Numbered from the stretch's first letter, positions 16,210 through 25,357 are shown. The stretch is DNA of 39,448 nt from JAMXLO01 sp046732975 (GCA_046732975.1 JBKPOG010000250.1:1-39448), one strand, 5' to 3'. Numbers and translations are program-made. Notes: generated by a model not told the origin, from the sequence alone.

Positions 16210-19200
16210 ATGACCAGCACCGCTCGCTACCGGATCGGCTTCGACATCGGCGGCACCTTCACCGATTTCATTTTGTTGGATACGAAACAGTCGGAAATTC
16301 GGCTGCATAAGTGCCTGACCACGCCGAATGACCCATCGGTCGGCGCACTCCAGGGCCTGACTGAACTGCTGCAAGCCGCCGGACTGTCACTCGCCGACAT
16401 CGGCGATGTCGTGCACGGCACAACTTTGGTCACCAACGCGTTGATCGAACGCAGTGGCGCTCGCCTCGGGCTGATCACCACGCGCGGATTCCGGGATATC
16501 CTCGAGATGGGCACCGAGCAGCGCTACGACATCTATGACCTGTTTCTGAAGTTCCCAGACCCGCTGGTGCCGCGCCGTCACCGCCTGGAAGTGGCTGAAC
16601 GCATGGACCGCGACGGCAATGCCCTGACATCTCTCGATCTGGAAGAGGTGCGCGCTGTGGCACATCGACTGGTCGCCGATGGCATTGAAGCGATTGCCAT
16701 CTGCTTCCTGCACGCCTACCGCAATTCGGCGCATGAACGTGCCGCGGCGGACGCGGTTCGCACCGCATTTCCCGACCTCGCCGTGTCGATCTCATCCAAT
16801 GTGGTGGCGGAGTTATGGGAGTACCAGCGCTGTAACACTACCTGTGCCAACGCCTACGTGCAGCCGTTGATGAGTCGCTACATCGAAAAACTAGAACGCG
16901 AACTGCACGCGCGCGGCTTCCGCGGTGAGCTGCGGTTCATGCACTCTGCAGGCGGACTGCTATCGGCCGAGACGGCGCGAGACTTTCCAATTCGTATGCT
17001 GGAAAGCGGTCCCGCTGGCGGCGGCCTTGCGACCGCTTTTTTTGGCGCGGCGACCGGCAAGCGCGACGTGATCTCGTTCGATATGGGCGGCACCACGGCG
17101 AAGGCCTGCCTGATCGAAGACGGCCGCGCTGAAGTCGCACCGATGATGGAAGCGGCTCGCGTGCATCGCTTCAAGAAGGGCTCGGGCCTGCCGATCAAGG
17201 CTCCGGTGATCGACATGATCGAGATCGGCGCCGGCGGTGGATCGGTCGCCTCGATCGACGAAGTCGGGCTGCTGCGCGTCGGCCCGCATTCGGCGGGAGC
17301 CGATCCGGGGCCGGCGTGCTACGCGCGCGGCGGCGCTGAGCCAACGGTGACCGACGCCAATCTGCTCCTCGGCTATTACGATCCTGGGTTTTTCCTCGGC
17401 GGCCGCATGGCGCTCAACCGCGAAGCAGCGCATCAGGCGCTGGCAAGAGTTGGCGACGCGCTAGGGCTCACCGCAATAGATACTGCGTGGGGCATTCACC
17501 GCATGGTGGTGGAGAACATGGCCGCTGCCGCGCGCATTCATATCGTGGAAAAGGGCAAGGACCCGCGTGCCTATGCCATGGTTGGCTTCGGTGGCGCCGG
17601 GCCGGCACACGCCGCGGGAGTGGCTCGCATTCTCGGTGTGAAGCAGGTGCTAATCCCGCCCGCGTCCGGGGCTGCATCGGCGCTCGGCTTCCTCGCCGCC
17701 CCCCTGTCGTTTGAGCAGGTGCGCAGTCATCCGATTCTGCTCGACACAGCTGGGGCGGCGGCGGCGATCGATGGGATTTTGCGCGAACTCACGGCAGCCG
17801 CCTCTGCGCGGCTCGTCGATCAGCCGGAGATTGTAACCGAACGCCTGGCGGACATGCGCCTGGAAGGGCAGATGCACGAGATTACCGTGCGGCTGCCTGA
17901 TGGACCAATCACGGATGCGACCATGCCGACGATCCGTGCAGCCTTCGCTTCCGCCTATGCGGCGCGATATACAGCCGTCTATGAGGGCGTCGGAGTGATG
18001 GCGGTATCGTTCCGCGTCCGTTGCCGCGGACCACTGCCACAACTCTCGCTCACCGAAGCCGGCGTTCGGAGTTCTGGTGACACGCAGAAGGGCACGCGCG
18101 CGGCTTGGTTCGATCGCGGTTTTGTCGATACGCCGGTTTATGATCGCTACGCCCTGGCACCTGGCGCGCACGTTGCTGGACCCGCAATCATCGAAGAGCG
18201 CGAGGCCACTACCGTCATTCCACCCGGCGACAGCGTCACGGTCGATGTCAGCGGCACGCTGGTAATCGACGTCGGCGTTGCTGTAGCGCCTACAGCACGA
18301 GTCACAGTTGACACACCAATCGAACAGGCGGCTGCATCGATCGAGGCTGATCCGGTTTCATTGGAAATCATGTGGAGCCGCCTGGTCACCGTGGTCGAAG
18401 AGATGTGGCAGACGATCTGTCGCACGGCCTTCTCGCTGATCGTCTCAGAGGCGCAGGACTTTGCCTGCGATCTGCTCGACGCCCGCGGCGATTCGCTCGC
18501 GCATTCACCACGGGCAATGCCGGTGTTCAATCTGACGCTGCCACGTGCGGTGAAGGCACTGCTGGACAAGTTCCCGCCCGAGACGCTGCAACCCGGCGAC
18601 GTTCTGGTGACCAACGACCCATGGCTGTGCGCCGGGCATCTGTTCGATATCGCCGTGGTCACACCGGTGTTCCGCAACGGCACGCTGGTTGCGCTCACGG
18701 GCACGGTCGGCCATGTCGGCGACATCGGCGGCACCAAGGATAGCCTGCGGGCACGCGAAATCTATGAGGAAGGCATCCAGATCCCGCCCATGATGCTGTA
18801 TCGCGCGGGCGTGCCAAATCATGACCTGTTCACCCTGATCGCCGAGAACGTGCGCAAGCACGAGGAGGTGCTGGGTGACATCCACTCCTTCATCGCCGCC
18901 AACACTCTGGGTGCGGAACGTCTGCTGGCTTTCATGGATGAGTACGGCATGCACGACCTGCGCGCGCTTGCGCACGTCGTGCAGACACGTGCCGAAATCG
19001 CCATGCGTGAGGCGATCCGTGCATTGCCAGATGGCGTCTACCACTCGGCGATCTGGAATAATCCTCTTGGTGAGAAGCTGGATTATCCGCTGAGGCTCAC
19101 CGTCCAGGGCGATGAGATCGAACTCGACTTCGCGGGTGCGCCAGCGCAATTGCCGCAAGGCGGGCTCAATTGCACCTACAGCTACACGGCGGCGCATGCG

Positions 19201-20019
19201 ACGTACCCGATGAAATGTCTCCTCAGCCCGCAGGTGCGCAGCAATGCCGGCTGCTATCGGCCATTCACCGTGAAGGCTCCGGAAGGTTCCATCCTTAACT
19301 GCACCAAGCCGGCCTCGGTGAACCTGCGCACACGCGTCGGCTGGTATATCGCACCCAACATTTTTCGCGCGCTGGTGGATGCCGCGCCGGCACAGGTGCA
19401 GTCGGCGACCGGCCTGCCAGTCGCGATCAACATCTATGGCCGGGAAGCGAATGGCTATGTCTACGCCGACCATTTCTTCATGGGTGCCGGCCAGGGCGCG
19501 TCACAGCAGGGTGACGGTAAGTCAGCCCTGCTCTACCCGACATCTGCCGCCAACACCTCGGTGGAATTGATGGAGGCACGCGCCCCGGTGTTGGTGTTGG
19601 AAAAATCGTTCGTCACTGACAGCGGCGGCCCTGGTGAGCGTCGTGGTGGCTGTGGCGTGCGAACGCGGCTGCGCAAGCTGCATGATGACGGCCTGCCGAC
19701 GTTGGCGTCGGTCTATCCAGAAGGCGTTGGCGTCACCGTGCAAGGTCTGCAGGGAGGCATGGCGGGTGGCAGCGTGCGTGGCGTGCTGCTCGATCCCGAT
19801 GGCAACGTGACGCACGACTGCGGCACAGGTGAACTGGTGACGCTGACGTGCACCGATCAGATCGTGGAGGTGCAGCTGGCGGGCGGCGCCGGCTTCGGTG
19901 ATCCACGCGCGCGGCCGACCGCCCTGGTGGAACAGGACGTGGCAGAAGGCATCGTGTCGCCAGAAGCGGCTGAACGCGACTACGGCTTGCAGATCGCTGC
20001 TGGCAAAGCGGCGGAATAG
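16210..20019 (+). CDS. Fused hydantoinase/5-oxoprolinase, HyuA-HyuB single polypeptide
   Basis: A 1269-residue fusion. The N-terminal ~690 residues are HyuA: an actin-like ATPase opening with G-F-D-I-G-G-T-F-T-D (9-18), then V-V-H-G-T-T-L-V-T-N-A and S-F-D-M-G-G-T-T-A-K, with G-A-G-G-G-S-V-A following. From about residue 710 the protein is HyuB (S-L-E-I-M-W-S-R-L, V-T-N-D-P-W, G-H-V-G-D-I-G-G, G-G-A-G-F-G-D-P near the end). Bacterial HyuA and HyuB are usually separate; a fusion of this order and length is the eukaryote-like 5-oxoprolinase architecture. The family opens cyclic amides (5-oxoproline, N-methylhydantoin and similar) with ATP. It lies 18 bases upstream of an OPT transporter gene, suggesting a shared cyclic-amide or peptide-derived substrate. 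Confidence 0.92.
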   Translation: MTSTARYRIGFDIGGTFTDFILLDTKQSEIRLHKCLTTPNDPSVGALQGLTELLQAAGLSLADIGDVVHGTTLVTNALIERSGARLGLITTRGFRDILEMGTEQRYDIYDLFLKFPDPLVPRRHRLEVAERMDRDGNALTSLDLEEVRAVAHRLVADGIEAIAICFLHAYRNSAHERAAADAVRTAFPDLAVSISSNVVAELWEYQRCNTTCANAYVQPLMSRYIEKLERELHARGFRGELRFMHSAGGLLSAETARDFPIRMLESGPAGGGLATAFFGAATGKRDVISFDMGGTTAKACLIEDGRAEVAPMMEAARVHRFKKGSGLPIKAPVIDMIEIGAGGGSVASIDEVGLLRVGPHSAGADPGPACYARGGAEPTVTDANLLLGYYDPGFFLGGRMALNREAAHQALARVGDALGLTAIDTAWGIHRMVVENMAAAARIHIVEKGKDPRAYAMVGFGGAGPAHAAGVARILGVKQVLIPPASGAASALGFLAAPLSFEQVRSHPILLDTAGAAAAIDGILRELTAAASARLVDQPEIVTERLADMRLEGQMHEITVRLPDGPITDATMPTIRAAFASAYAARYTAVYEGVGVMAVSFRVRCRGPLPQLSLTEAGVRSSGDTQKGTRAAWFDRGFVDTPVYDRYALAPGAHVAGPAIIEEREATTVIPPGDSVTVDVSGTLVIDVGVAVAPTARVTVDTPIEQAAASIEADPVSLEIMWSRLVTVVEEMWQTICRTAFSLIVSEAQDFACDLLDARGDSLAHSPRAMPVFNLTLPRAVKALLDKFPPETLQPGDVLVTNDPWLCAGHLFDIAVVTPVFRNGTLVALTGTVGHVGDIGGTKDSLRAREIYEEGIQIPPMMLYRAGVPNHDLFTLIAENVRKHEEVLGDIHSFIAANTLGAERLLAFMDEYGMHDLRALAHVVQTRAEIAMREAIRALPDGVYHSAIWNNPLGEKLDYPLRLTVQGDEIELDFAGAPAQLPQGGLNCTYSYTAAHATYPMKCLLSPQVRSNAGCYRPFTVKAPEGSILNCTKPASVNLRTRVGWYIAPNIFRALVDAAPAQVQSATGLPVAINIYGREANGYVYADHFFMGAGQGASQQGDGKSALLYPTSAANTSVELMEARAPVLVLEKSFVTDSGGPGERRGGCGVRTRLRKLHDDGLPTLASVYPEGVGVTVQGLQGGMAGGSVRGVLLDPDGNVTHDCGTGELVTLTCTDQIVEVQLAGGAGFGDPRARPTALVEQDVAEGIVSPEAAERDYGLQIAAGKAAE

Positions 20020-20037
20020 TAAAACGGGGACAGGCAA

Positions 20038-21663
20038 ATGAGCGATCTGGCAGAAGACCGGACGACAACCGCACCGAGACCTGGCTCGCGCATTCATCCG
20101 CGTTTCATCGAGCTCGGATCGCTCCTGCTGATCGCGCCGCTTTGCGTTGTCGGCGCCATCATTGGCGTTCAGCTCATTGTCACCCTCGGCATCACGGCGA
20201 ATACTTCGTTGATCGGCGCACTCGCCGGGATGGCTCTGGCGCGTATCCCGCTCAACGTGTTCATCCGTTATCGTTCGATCCACATGCAAAATTTGGCGCA
20301 GAGCGCGATTTCGGCAGCCACTTTCGGCGCGGGCAATGCACTGATGCTGCCAATCGGTATCCCATTCGTCCTTGGCCGTCCCGACCTGGTTCCCGCGCTG
20401 TTCGCCGGCGTTTTCCTGGCGATGCTGATCGACGGTTACATGCTGTACCGCACGTTCGATTCCGAGGTATTCCCAGCCACCGGCGCCTGGCCGCCCGGAG
20501 CGGCGGCGGCCGAAGCGATCCGCGCCGGTGATGAAGGCGGTCGCAAGGCCGTGATACTCGGCATTGGCGTGCTGGTTGGCATCATCGGCAATTGGCTGAT
20601 CGCGCCGGCCGTGATGTCGGCATTCGGTGTGGCATTCATCGGCAATATCTGGGCGTTGTCGATGTTCGGTATTGGTCTGCTGCTGCGCGGCTACTCGACG
20701 CTGCTGTTCGGCGGCATCTTCCCAGGCGGCGACATCGCCAAGGCGTACGTCCCACATGGCATGATGGTCGGCGCAGGCGTCGTCGCGTTGATCCAGGTGG
20801 CCATCATCATTCTTGGTCGACACACAGCGCGCACCGATAACGCCAGTGCAACGCGCACGCCGGCCGAGGTCCGACACTCGCTTGGTATGGGCAGCCTGGC
20901 GTTTCTGGTTGTTGCGTTGCTGATCGGACTGCTTGGCGGCCTGGCGGCGCAGCTTTCCGTCGGCATGCTCCTGTTGTTCCTCGTCTACGCTGCCTTTGCC
21001 GCGTTGGTGCACGAACTCATTGTTGGGCTTGCCGCAATGCATTCCGGCTGGTTTCCCGCTTTCGCCGTGGCACTGATCACGTTGGTGATCGGCATGCTGA
21101 TCGGATTTCCTCCGATTGCGCTGGCGCTGCTGGTTGGCTTTTCCGCTGCCACAGGCCCCGCCTTTGCCGATATGGGCTACGACCTGAAGGCGGGCTTCAT
21201 GTTGCGGGGCTATGGCAGCGATCCAGCCTTCGAGCGCGATGGTCGTCGCCAACAGCTTTTTGCAGCGATGTTCGCTTTTGTGATCGCTGGCGTCGTGGTG
21301 CTGATCGCCTATCCAGGCTTTTTCGCACAGAACCTCGTCGCGCCGGTCGACCGCGTCTACGTAGCAACGATCAAGGCCGGTGCATCGGCCGATGTCGCAT
21401 GGTCGCTGGCATTATGGGCGATCCCTGGTGCGATCATCCAGTTCCTTGGAGGTCCACGAAGGCAACTGGGCATTCTGCTCTCCACCGGGCTGCTGATCCC
21501 CTTTCCGCTCGCGGGCTGGGCGGTGCTGGTCGGTATCGCCTGTCGCTTTTTGTGGGAGCGCTTCGCCAAGGCCGAAGGAATGGAAGTCTTTGGCGCCGGT
21601 GTGATTGCCGGTGACGCGCTGTTCGCCTTCTTCACGTCCACATGGAAAGCGACATTCAAATAA
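20038..21663 (+). CDS. OPT-family (oligopeptide/YSL-type) transporter
   Basis: A 541-residue polytopic inner-membrane protein with about 14 hydrophobic segments from residue 25 to the C-terminus. Family marks include N-L-A-Q-S-A-I-S-A-A-T-F-G-A-G-N-A around 83-100, P-A-T-G-A-W-P-P-G (145-153) followed by A-A-A-A-E-A-I-R, and G-G-I-F-P-G-G-D. OPT proteins take up oligopeptides, modified peptides or metal chelates. The start has GGGGACAGG upstream and the gene follows the hydantoinase by 18 bases, so the two are almost certainly co-transcribed. The natural reading is that it imports the substrate, or a precursor, of the fused hydantoinase. It ends convergent to the DUF1989 gene, 9 bases away. 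Confidence 0.85.
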   Translation: MSDLAEDRTTTAPRPGSRIHPRFIELGSLLLIAPLCVVGAIIGVQLIVTLGITANTSLIGALAGMALARIPLNVFIRYRSIHMQNLAQSAISAATFGAGNALMLPIGIPFVLGRPDLVPALFAGVFLAMLIDGYMLYRTFDSEVFPATGAWPPGAAAAEAIRAGDEGGRKAVILGIGVLVGIIGNWLIAPAVMSAFGVAFIGNIWALSMFGIGLLLRGYSTLLFGGIFPGGDIAKAYVPHGMMVGAGVVALIQVAIIILGRHTARTDNASATRTPAEVRHSLGMGSLAFLVVALLIGLLGGLAAQLSVGMLLLFLVYAAFAALVHELIVGLAAMHSGWFPAFAVALITLVIGMLIGFPPIALALLVGFSAATGPAFADMGYDLKAGFMLRGYGSDPAFERDGRRQQLFAAMFAFVIAGVVVLIAYPGFFAQNLVAPVDRVYVATIKAGASADVAWSLALWAIPGAIIQFLGGPRRQLGILLSTGLLIPFPLAGWAVLVGIACRFLWERFAKAEGMEVFGAGVIAGDALFAFFTSTWKATFK

Positions 21664-21672
21664 GCACGCGCA

Positions 21673-22275
21673 TCACCGTTCGATCTGGAAATGTGCCTCT
21701 GTCGGTTTCCCAGCTTTTCCATTGATCGGCAGAATATCCTGTGGGCACGCCGAGAACGCAATGACCAGGTCCATCTCGGCGCGCAGCCTGATGTAGCTGC
21801 CAGGCGTGGACACCGGCGGCTCGAATGACAGCGCACCGTCGATGGTCCAGGGGATGTTCATGAAAAGGTTGAGCGGGCTGGGGGTCTCCGGCAGCCGCAA
21901 TCCCAGCTCGGTCAAACCCTGCGCCAGGTTGTCGGTGCAGTTGTCATGATATTCCGCGCAGCCGAGTTCCTCGTATCGGTAGCGGTCGCAAGCCGCCATA
22001 AGCGTATCGTGGATGCCCCCCGACGTGTCCTCCAGCACGGTCAAGATCGGCCGCCTGTGGTTGGTCAGCAGCGTATCGCCGACGCGCGGGACCAAGCGGC
22101 GCATGGTCGCCCGGCTGTGCTCCATCGACATAAATTCCGTCAGGTCGTGGCGGTTGAACGCCCAGGTATCTACCACCTGCTCGCCATGCGTATTGATCAC
22201 GCGAATGACCTGGCCAGCGGCGGCGAACGCCGCCTTGCCGCGGCGGGCCGGAATGGTGCTGGTAGTATCGGGCAT
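21673..22275 (-). CDS. DUF1989 / urea-carboxylase-associated family protein
   Basis: A 200-residue protein of the DUF1989 family, which includes the urea-amidolyase-associated proteins and the carboxyguanidine deiminase subunits CgdA/CgdB. Visible family features are G-I-H-D-T-L-M-A-A-C-D (87-97), C-A-E-Y-H-D-N-C-T-D-N (106-116), S-P-L-N-L-F-M-N-I-P-W (133-143) and F-S-A-C-P-Q-D (174-180); the His and Cys residues would form a metal site. Start: the ATG at 22275 has AGGGGA upstream, and an upstream TTG is less likely. Only one family member is present and no urea or guanidine carboxylase is nearby. A role in processing a urea or guanidine product of the neighbouring ureohydrolase/hydantoinase block is therefore inference. 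Confidence 0.82.
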   Translation of the reverse strand: MPDTTSTIPARRGKAAFAAAGQVIRVINTHGEQVVDTWAFNRHDLTEFMSMEHSRATMRRLVPRVGDTLLTNHRRPILTVLEDTSGGIHDTLMAACDRYRYEELGCAEYHDNCTDNLAQGLTELGLRLPETPSPLNLFMNIPWTIDGALSFEPPVSTPGSYIRLRAEMDLVIAFSACPQDILPINGKAGKPTEAHFQIER

Positions 22276-22352
22276 CGGCGTTCCCCTGGTCCCTTCCGGC
22301 AAAGTTTGCCGCGAAAATGGTAGTCAGGACAGCTGTGTTATCGGCAACCGGA

Positions 22353-23576
22353 TCAAGACGTGGGGCGCAGCGCCTGTTGGTAGCGCTCGTAGCCGTTCAT
22401 GATAGTGCGGAAGAGTGCCTCGGCTGACGCGCGGTATCCGGAGGCGAGCAGATGCTCGCGATCCGACGCAGCCATGGGTGGTTTTGTCAGCGCCCAACGC
22501 AGCATGCTGCACGGGCCACCCATCGCCGCCTGCCAGTCCCAAAAATATACGTTCTCGCGCGGGGCCACGGCACGTTCTGTCTGTCGGATCGGGTCCAGGT
22601 TGGGCGGTTCGGTCCATTCGGAATTATCGCAGGCGACTGGGACTGCGCTGTGCCTCGGACGACGCCGATAGGCATCGGGCGGTCCCAGCACCAGCAGCGC
22701 GGCCTGCGGTGACGCCGCATGCAGTTGGCGCAGCCTTGCCGCCAGATTCTTGCCGTATGCCGCAACGTCGATATTGTCGCGGAAGCCGGCATCGGTGCCG
22801 AACGTCAGGACGATCGCTGACGGATTGAGGTGCTCTAGTTCCTGGCGGACAATCGTCGGATCCCAACGGCCCACTCTACCCAGGTTCGCGTAGACGACGC
22901 CGGGACGGCTGCGCGTGATGCTCCAGGCCAGCATATCGACGGGACCGTCCCCCAGTGCCTCCACATCCAGCGTATGGCTTCCAGGCGCGGGCGGAACCGG
23001 CTGCCAGGCTGCATTCTGAGTTGGTGCGTTCGTAGAGATGGCAGCACGGCTGCCGTGCTCCAGCGCGGCGAACACAGTGCCGCCGCGTGGTTGGCGCAGC
23101 AGCTCGATCTCGACGTCGGCAAGCTCGTTGCTGTCATCGACAGTCAAGGCCATCGTCGCCGCGCCACCCGCATGCTGACGCAGGCCGGTAATCCCGAACG
23201 GTCCGGCCGCATCGGGGTCAGTACTGCTTACGACCGACCAACCCTCCTGTGTGACCGACAGGCGTGCGGGTCTATAACCCCCACTCGGCACCCCCGGCGG
23301 CAATACGCCGAGACCGGCGTCACCGAATTGCGCCTGGAACAGCTCGCGCATCCTGGCGCTGAAACTGTCATTGGCGGTATGGCTGTCGCCAATCTGCAGA
23401 ATGACCACGTTGGAGTTGAATGCGAGCGCGCGATACAGCGGCAGCAGCGGTGCCTCAAGCCCTAGTTGCGGCGCTATCGCCTCGTCGAAAAAAACACCTT
23501 GTCTGGGTGCGCAGGAGGTAGTGAAGAGCGTGAGCAGTCCGCCCCAAAAAAGCAGGCACCGGCACCACGAGAGCAT
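22353..23576 (-). CDS. SGNH/GDSL-hydrolase lipoprotein, possible peptidoglycan O-acetylesterase
   Basis: A 407-residue protein with a lipoprotein-type signal ending T-T-S-C (Cys22). The SGNH fold is indicated by block I, I-G-D-S-H-T-A-N-D (Ser65 as nucleophile), a block III-like F-G-T-D-A-G-F, and the C-terminal D-R-E-H-L with Asp372 and His375 completing the triad. A long insertion of about 150 residues between blocks I and III looks like a beta-rich domain, as in Ape1/PatB-type peptidoglycan O-acetylesterases. It lies 43 bases downstream of a soluble lytic transglycosylase gene on the same strand. De-O-acetylation of MurNAc is a known prerequisite for lytic transglycosylase action, so a linked role is reasonable. 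The specific activity is an inference. Confidence 0.75.
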   Translation of the reverse strand: MLSWCRCLLFWGGLLTLFTTSCAPRQGVFFDEAIAPQLGLEAPLLPLYRALAFNSNVVILQIGDSHTANDSFSARMRELFQAQFGDAGLGVLPPGVPSGGYRPARLSVTQEGWSVVSSTDPDAAGPFGITGLRQHAGGAATMALTVDDSNELADVEIELLRQPRGGTVFAALEHGSRAAISTNAPTQNAAWQPVPPAPGSHTLDVEALGDGPVDMLAWSITRSRPGVVYANLGRVGRWDPTIVRQELEHLNPSAIVLTFGTDAGFRDNIDVAAYGKNLAARLRQLHAASPQAALLVLGPPDAYRRRPRHSAVPVACDNSEWTEPPNLDPIRQTERAVAPRENVYFWDWQAAMGGPCSMLRWALTKPPMAASDREHLLASGYRASAEALFRTIMNGYERYQQALRPTS

Positions 23577-23619
23577 ATGAGTTGAGTGCTCCTACGAAGC
23601 ATGGGCAGCTAAGTTGGGG

Positions 23620-25260
23620 CTAACGCAATCCCAGCACTCGTGAGCACGCGCGGTTTGCCGCCCTGGCACTATCGGCCGCCCGAACCAGGCGCGGATACTG
23701 ACCAGCTGCCAGCGCATCGAGGCTAGCTGCCGGCAGATGCAGCCGGGTGGCGTAATGCCATGAATAGACCAGCGAGTCTTGAACAGCAGCCCTGATAGTC
23801 GCGCTTGGAATCGCTTCGATGAACATCAGCGGGTCGCCGCCGTCGCGCACTTGATCGACCCACTTACGCAGTCCGCCCTGCCCCTGGCCATAACCTGCGA
23901 GCAAGCGGATCAGGTCGCCGTCGATCGCCTCGTCCGCGGCGAGGGTGAGCAGATATTTTTGGCCGATCGCCAAGTTGACCGCCGGATCATGCAGCTGCGC
24001 GGCCTGTGCACCCGCCACCGCCTGAGCCGTCTGCGGCATCAACTGCATCAGGCCACGAGCGCCCGAGACGGATACAGCCGAAGGTTGGAAGTTGGACTCG
24101 CGCCGCACCAGGGCATAGACCAATGGAGGGTCGACCAGGAAGCCCTGCGCCGGCCGCAACTTGGCCAGACTGCCTCCATTCGACTGCGCCCTGGGACCTT
24201 GGTCGATTTCAGAGGCCAATTGGGCAAAGCCGACTGCTCGGGCTACCAGCAAAATAGCATTGTCCAACAGCCCGTCTTGCGCGGTGTCCACCCAGAGCGC
24301 CCGCAGCTCGCCCTCCGCCAGGCGCCGCTCCCCGACCTGCAGCAGGGCGAACGCGCGCCGGCCCTGTGCAGTCGCCATCAAGGCGTCTACATCAGCGTTG
24401 CCGATCGTCCCGCTCGCCACACAGGCAATCCCGGGGCCGAGGGTGCGGCGGGCAATCAGGGCATAGAAGCTGTCACCTTCGAGCGCAGCGCGATGCATCC
24501 AGACGGCGAACCGGCCACGATCCCCAAGATGCTGCGCCACCCTGGCGCCCCAGAACGCGCCGGCCACCCTCAAGGTTTGGGTGGTACCGGCGCGATAAGC
24601 CGCCTCGAACAACTCGGCGGCCACGTCCGGCTGGTTCAGCCGGACGGCAGCCAGCCCACCCACGAACCTTGCCTCTGCCCCAGCCCGCGGCGCGCGAGCC
24701 AAGGCCAAAACGTCGTTGTCCCGGTTTTCCACGAACAGGCGGCGGGCGTCGGTGGGCGTATAGCGGACACCTCGGGCCGGCGCTGAAATTTCCGTGGCCG
24801 GCGCATTTGCCGCCGGCGCGATCTGTTCCAGCACCCTGCGGATCGACGACGCCTCGGGCTGATCCCCGAACCTGGTGAGCCAGGCGGAGAGCTCCTCCGG
24901 GCTCGTACGATAGCGCAGGTAGCGGTCGGCCAAGATGGCGCCCAGCAACAGATCATTCTGGAGATGCTCGGTATCGCGCCCGGCTTCGGCCACCGAACCG
25001 TTGGCCTGGAGAGCGAAAATCCTCCGGACCTGGGCCGCGTCGGCCAGTGACAGGGGCTGTGGAAAACCGACGCTCGCCGCCCCTGGCAACCCGATGCGCG
25101 GTATTGCCAGCGCGGTCTGGTCGCCGGTCTCGCCCGTCCCCTGCGCCTGCGCGATAGAATAGCAGCCCGACGCTGCAAGAACAGCGACGAACAAGCCCGC
25201 CCAGTGCGACAGAGCACTGGTCTGTCGTGACCCTCGCCCTCGCATATCTTGCCAATACAC
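23620..25260 (-). CDS. Soluble lytic murein transglycosylase (SLT family)
   Basis: A 546-residue periplasmic enzyme. A hydrophobic signal (G-L-F-V-A-V-L-A-A-S-G-C) lies at residues 24-35. Residues ~70-350 are helical and repetitive, like the superhelical ring of Slt70. The catalytic domain begins near 375 with V-Y-A-L-V-R-R-E-S-N-F (catalytic Glu388) and continues with G-A-R-G-L-M-Q-L-M-P-Q-T-A and L-A-G-Y-G-Q-G, all SLT hallmarks. The enzyme cleaves the MurNAc-GlcNAc bond of peptidoglycan, forming 1,6-anhydro-MurNAc. The GTG start at 25260 has CAGGA 7-8 bases upstream and is preferred over the ATG at 25245. It is divergent from recF and upstream of the SGNH lipoprotein gene. Confidence 0.9.
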   Translation of the reverse strand: MYWQDMRGRGSRQTSALSHWAGLFVAVLAASGCYSIAQAQGTGETGDQTALAIPRIGLPGAASVGFPQPLSLADAAQVRRIFALQANGSVAEAGRDTEHLQNDLLLGAILADRYLRYRTSPEELSAWLTRFGDQPEASSIRRVLEQIAPAANAPATEISAPARGVRYTPTDARRLFVENRDNDVLALARAPRAGAEARFVGGLAAVRLNQPDVAAELFEAAYRAGTTQTLRVAGAFWGARVAQHLGDRGRFAVWMHRAALEGDSFYALIARRTLGPGIACVASGTIGNADVDALMATAQGRRAFALLQVGERRLAEGELRALWVDTAQDGLLDNAILLVARAVGFAQLASEIDQGPRAQSNGGSLAKLRPAQGFLVDPPLVYALVRRESNFQPSAVSVSGARGLMQLMPQTAQAVAGAQAAQLHDPAVNLAIGQKYLLTLAADEAIDGDLIRLLAGYGQGQGGLRKWVDQVRDGGDPLMFIEAIPSATIRAAVQDSLVYSWHYATRLHLPAASLDALAAGQYPRLVRAADSARAANRACSRVLGLR

Positions 25261-25327
25261 GCCGTATTCCTGCTTGGCAAGATTGCCCCCTGGCGATCCT
25301 GGTCAAACGCCAGGACACGCGCAATTG

Positions 25328-25345
25328 CAGGAGCGCGAGCTCCTG
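25328..25345. promoter_or_regulatory. Inverted repeat in the slt-recF divergent region
   Basis: CAGGAGC (25328-25334) and GCTCCTG (25339-25345) form a perfect 7-bp palindrome around a 4-base centre, inside the 228-base divergent intergenic region. It lies immediately upstream of a TATAAT and would overlap a -35 position for transcription towards recF, a plausible operator site. No regulator is identifiable. Confidence 0.3.
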
Positions 25346-25351
25346 GCAGCA

Positions 25352-25357
25352 TATAAT
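25352..25357 (+). promoter_or_regulatory. Possible -10 element upstream of recF
   Basis: A perfect TATAAT lies in otherwise GC-rich DNA, 131 bases before the recF ATG. No convincing -35 hexamer is found at 16-18 bases. The element may belong to the divergent side or be fortuitous, because AT-rich sequence continues around it. Confidence 0.3.

Noticed and set aside
18505..19473. 322-codon minus-strand frame
   Set aside because: It is antisense to the HyuB part of the fused hydantoinase, with no recognisable motif.
19522..21252. 576-codon minus-strand frame
   Set aside because: It is antisense to the HyuB half and the OPT transporter and rich in Gln/Arg/His with no domain; a GC-bias artefact.
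25289..25314. CCTGGCG/CGCCAGG inverted repeat upstream of slt
   Set aside because: The 12-base spacer and common GC-rich composition make it unconvincing as an operator or terminator.
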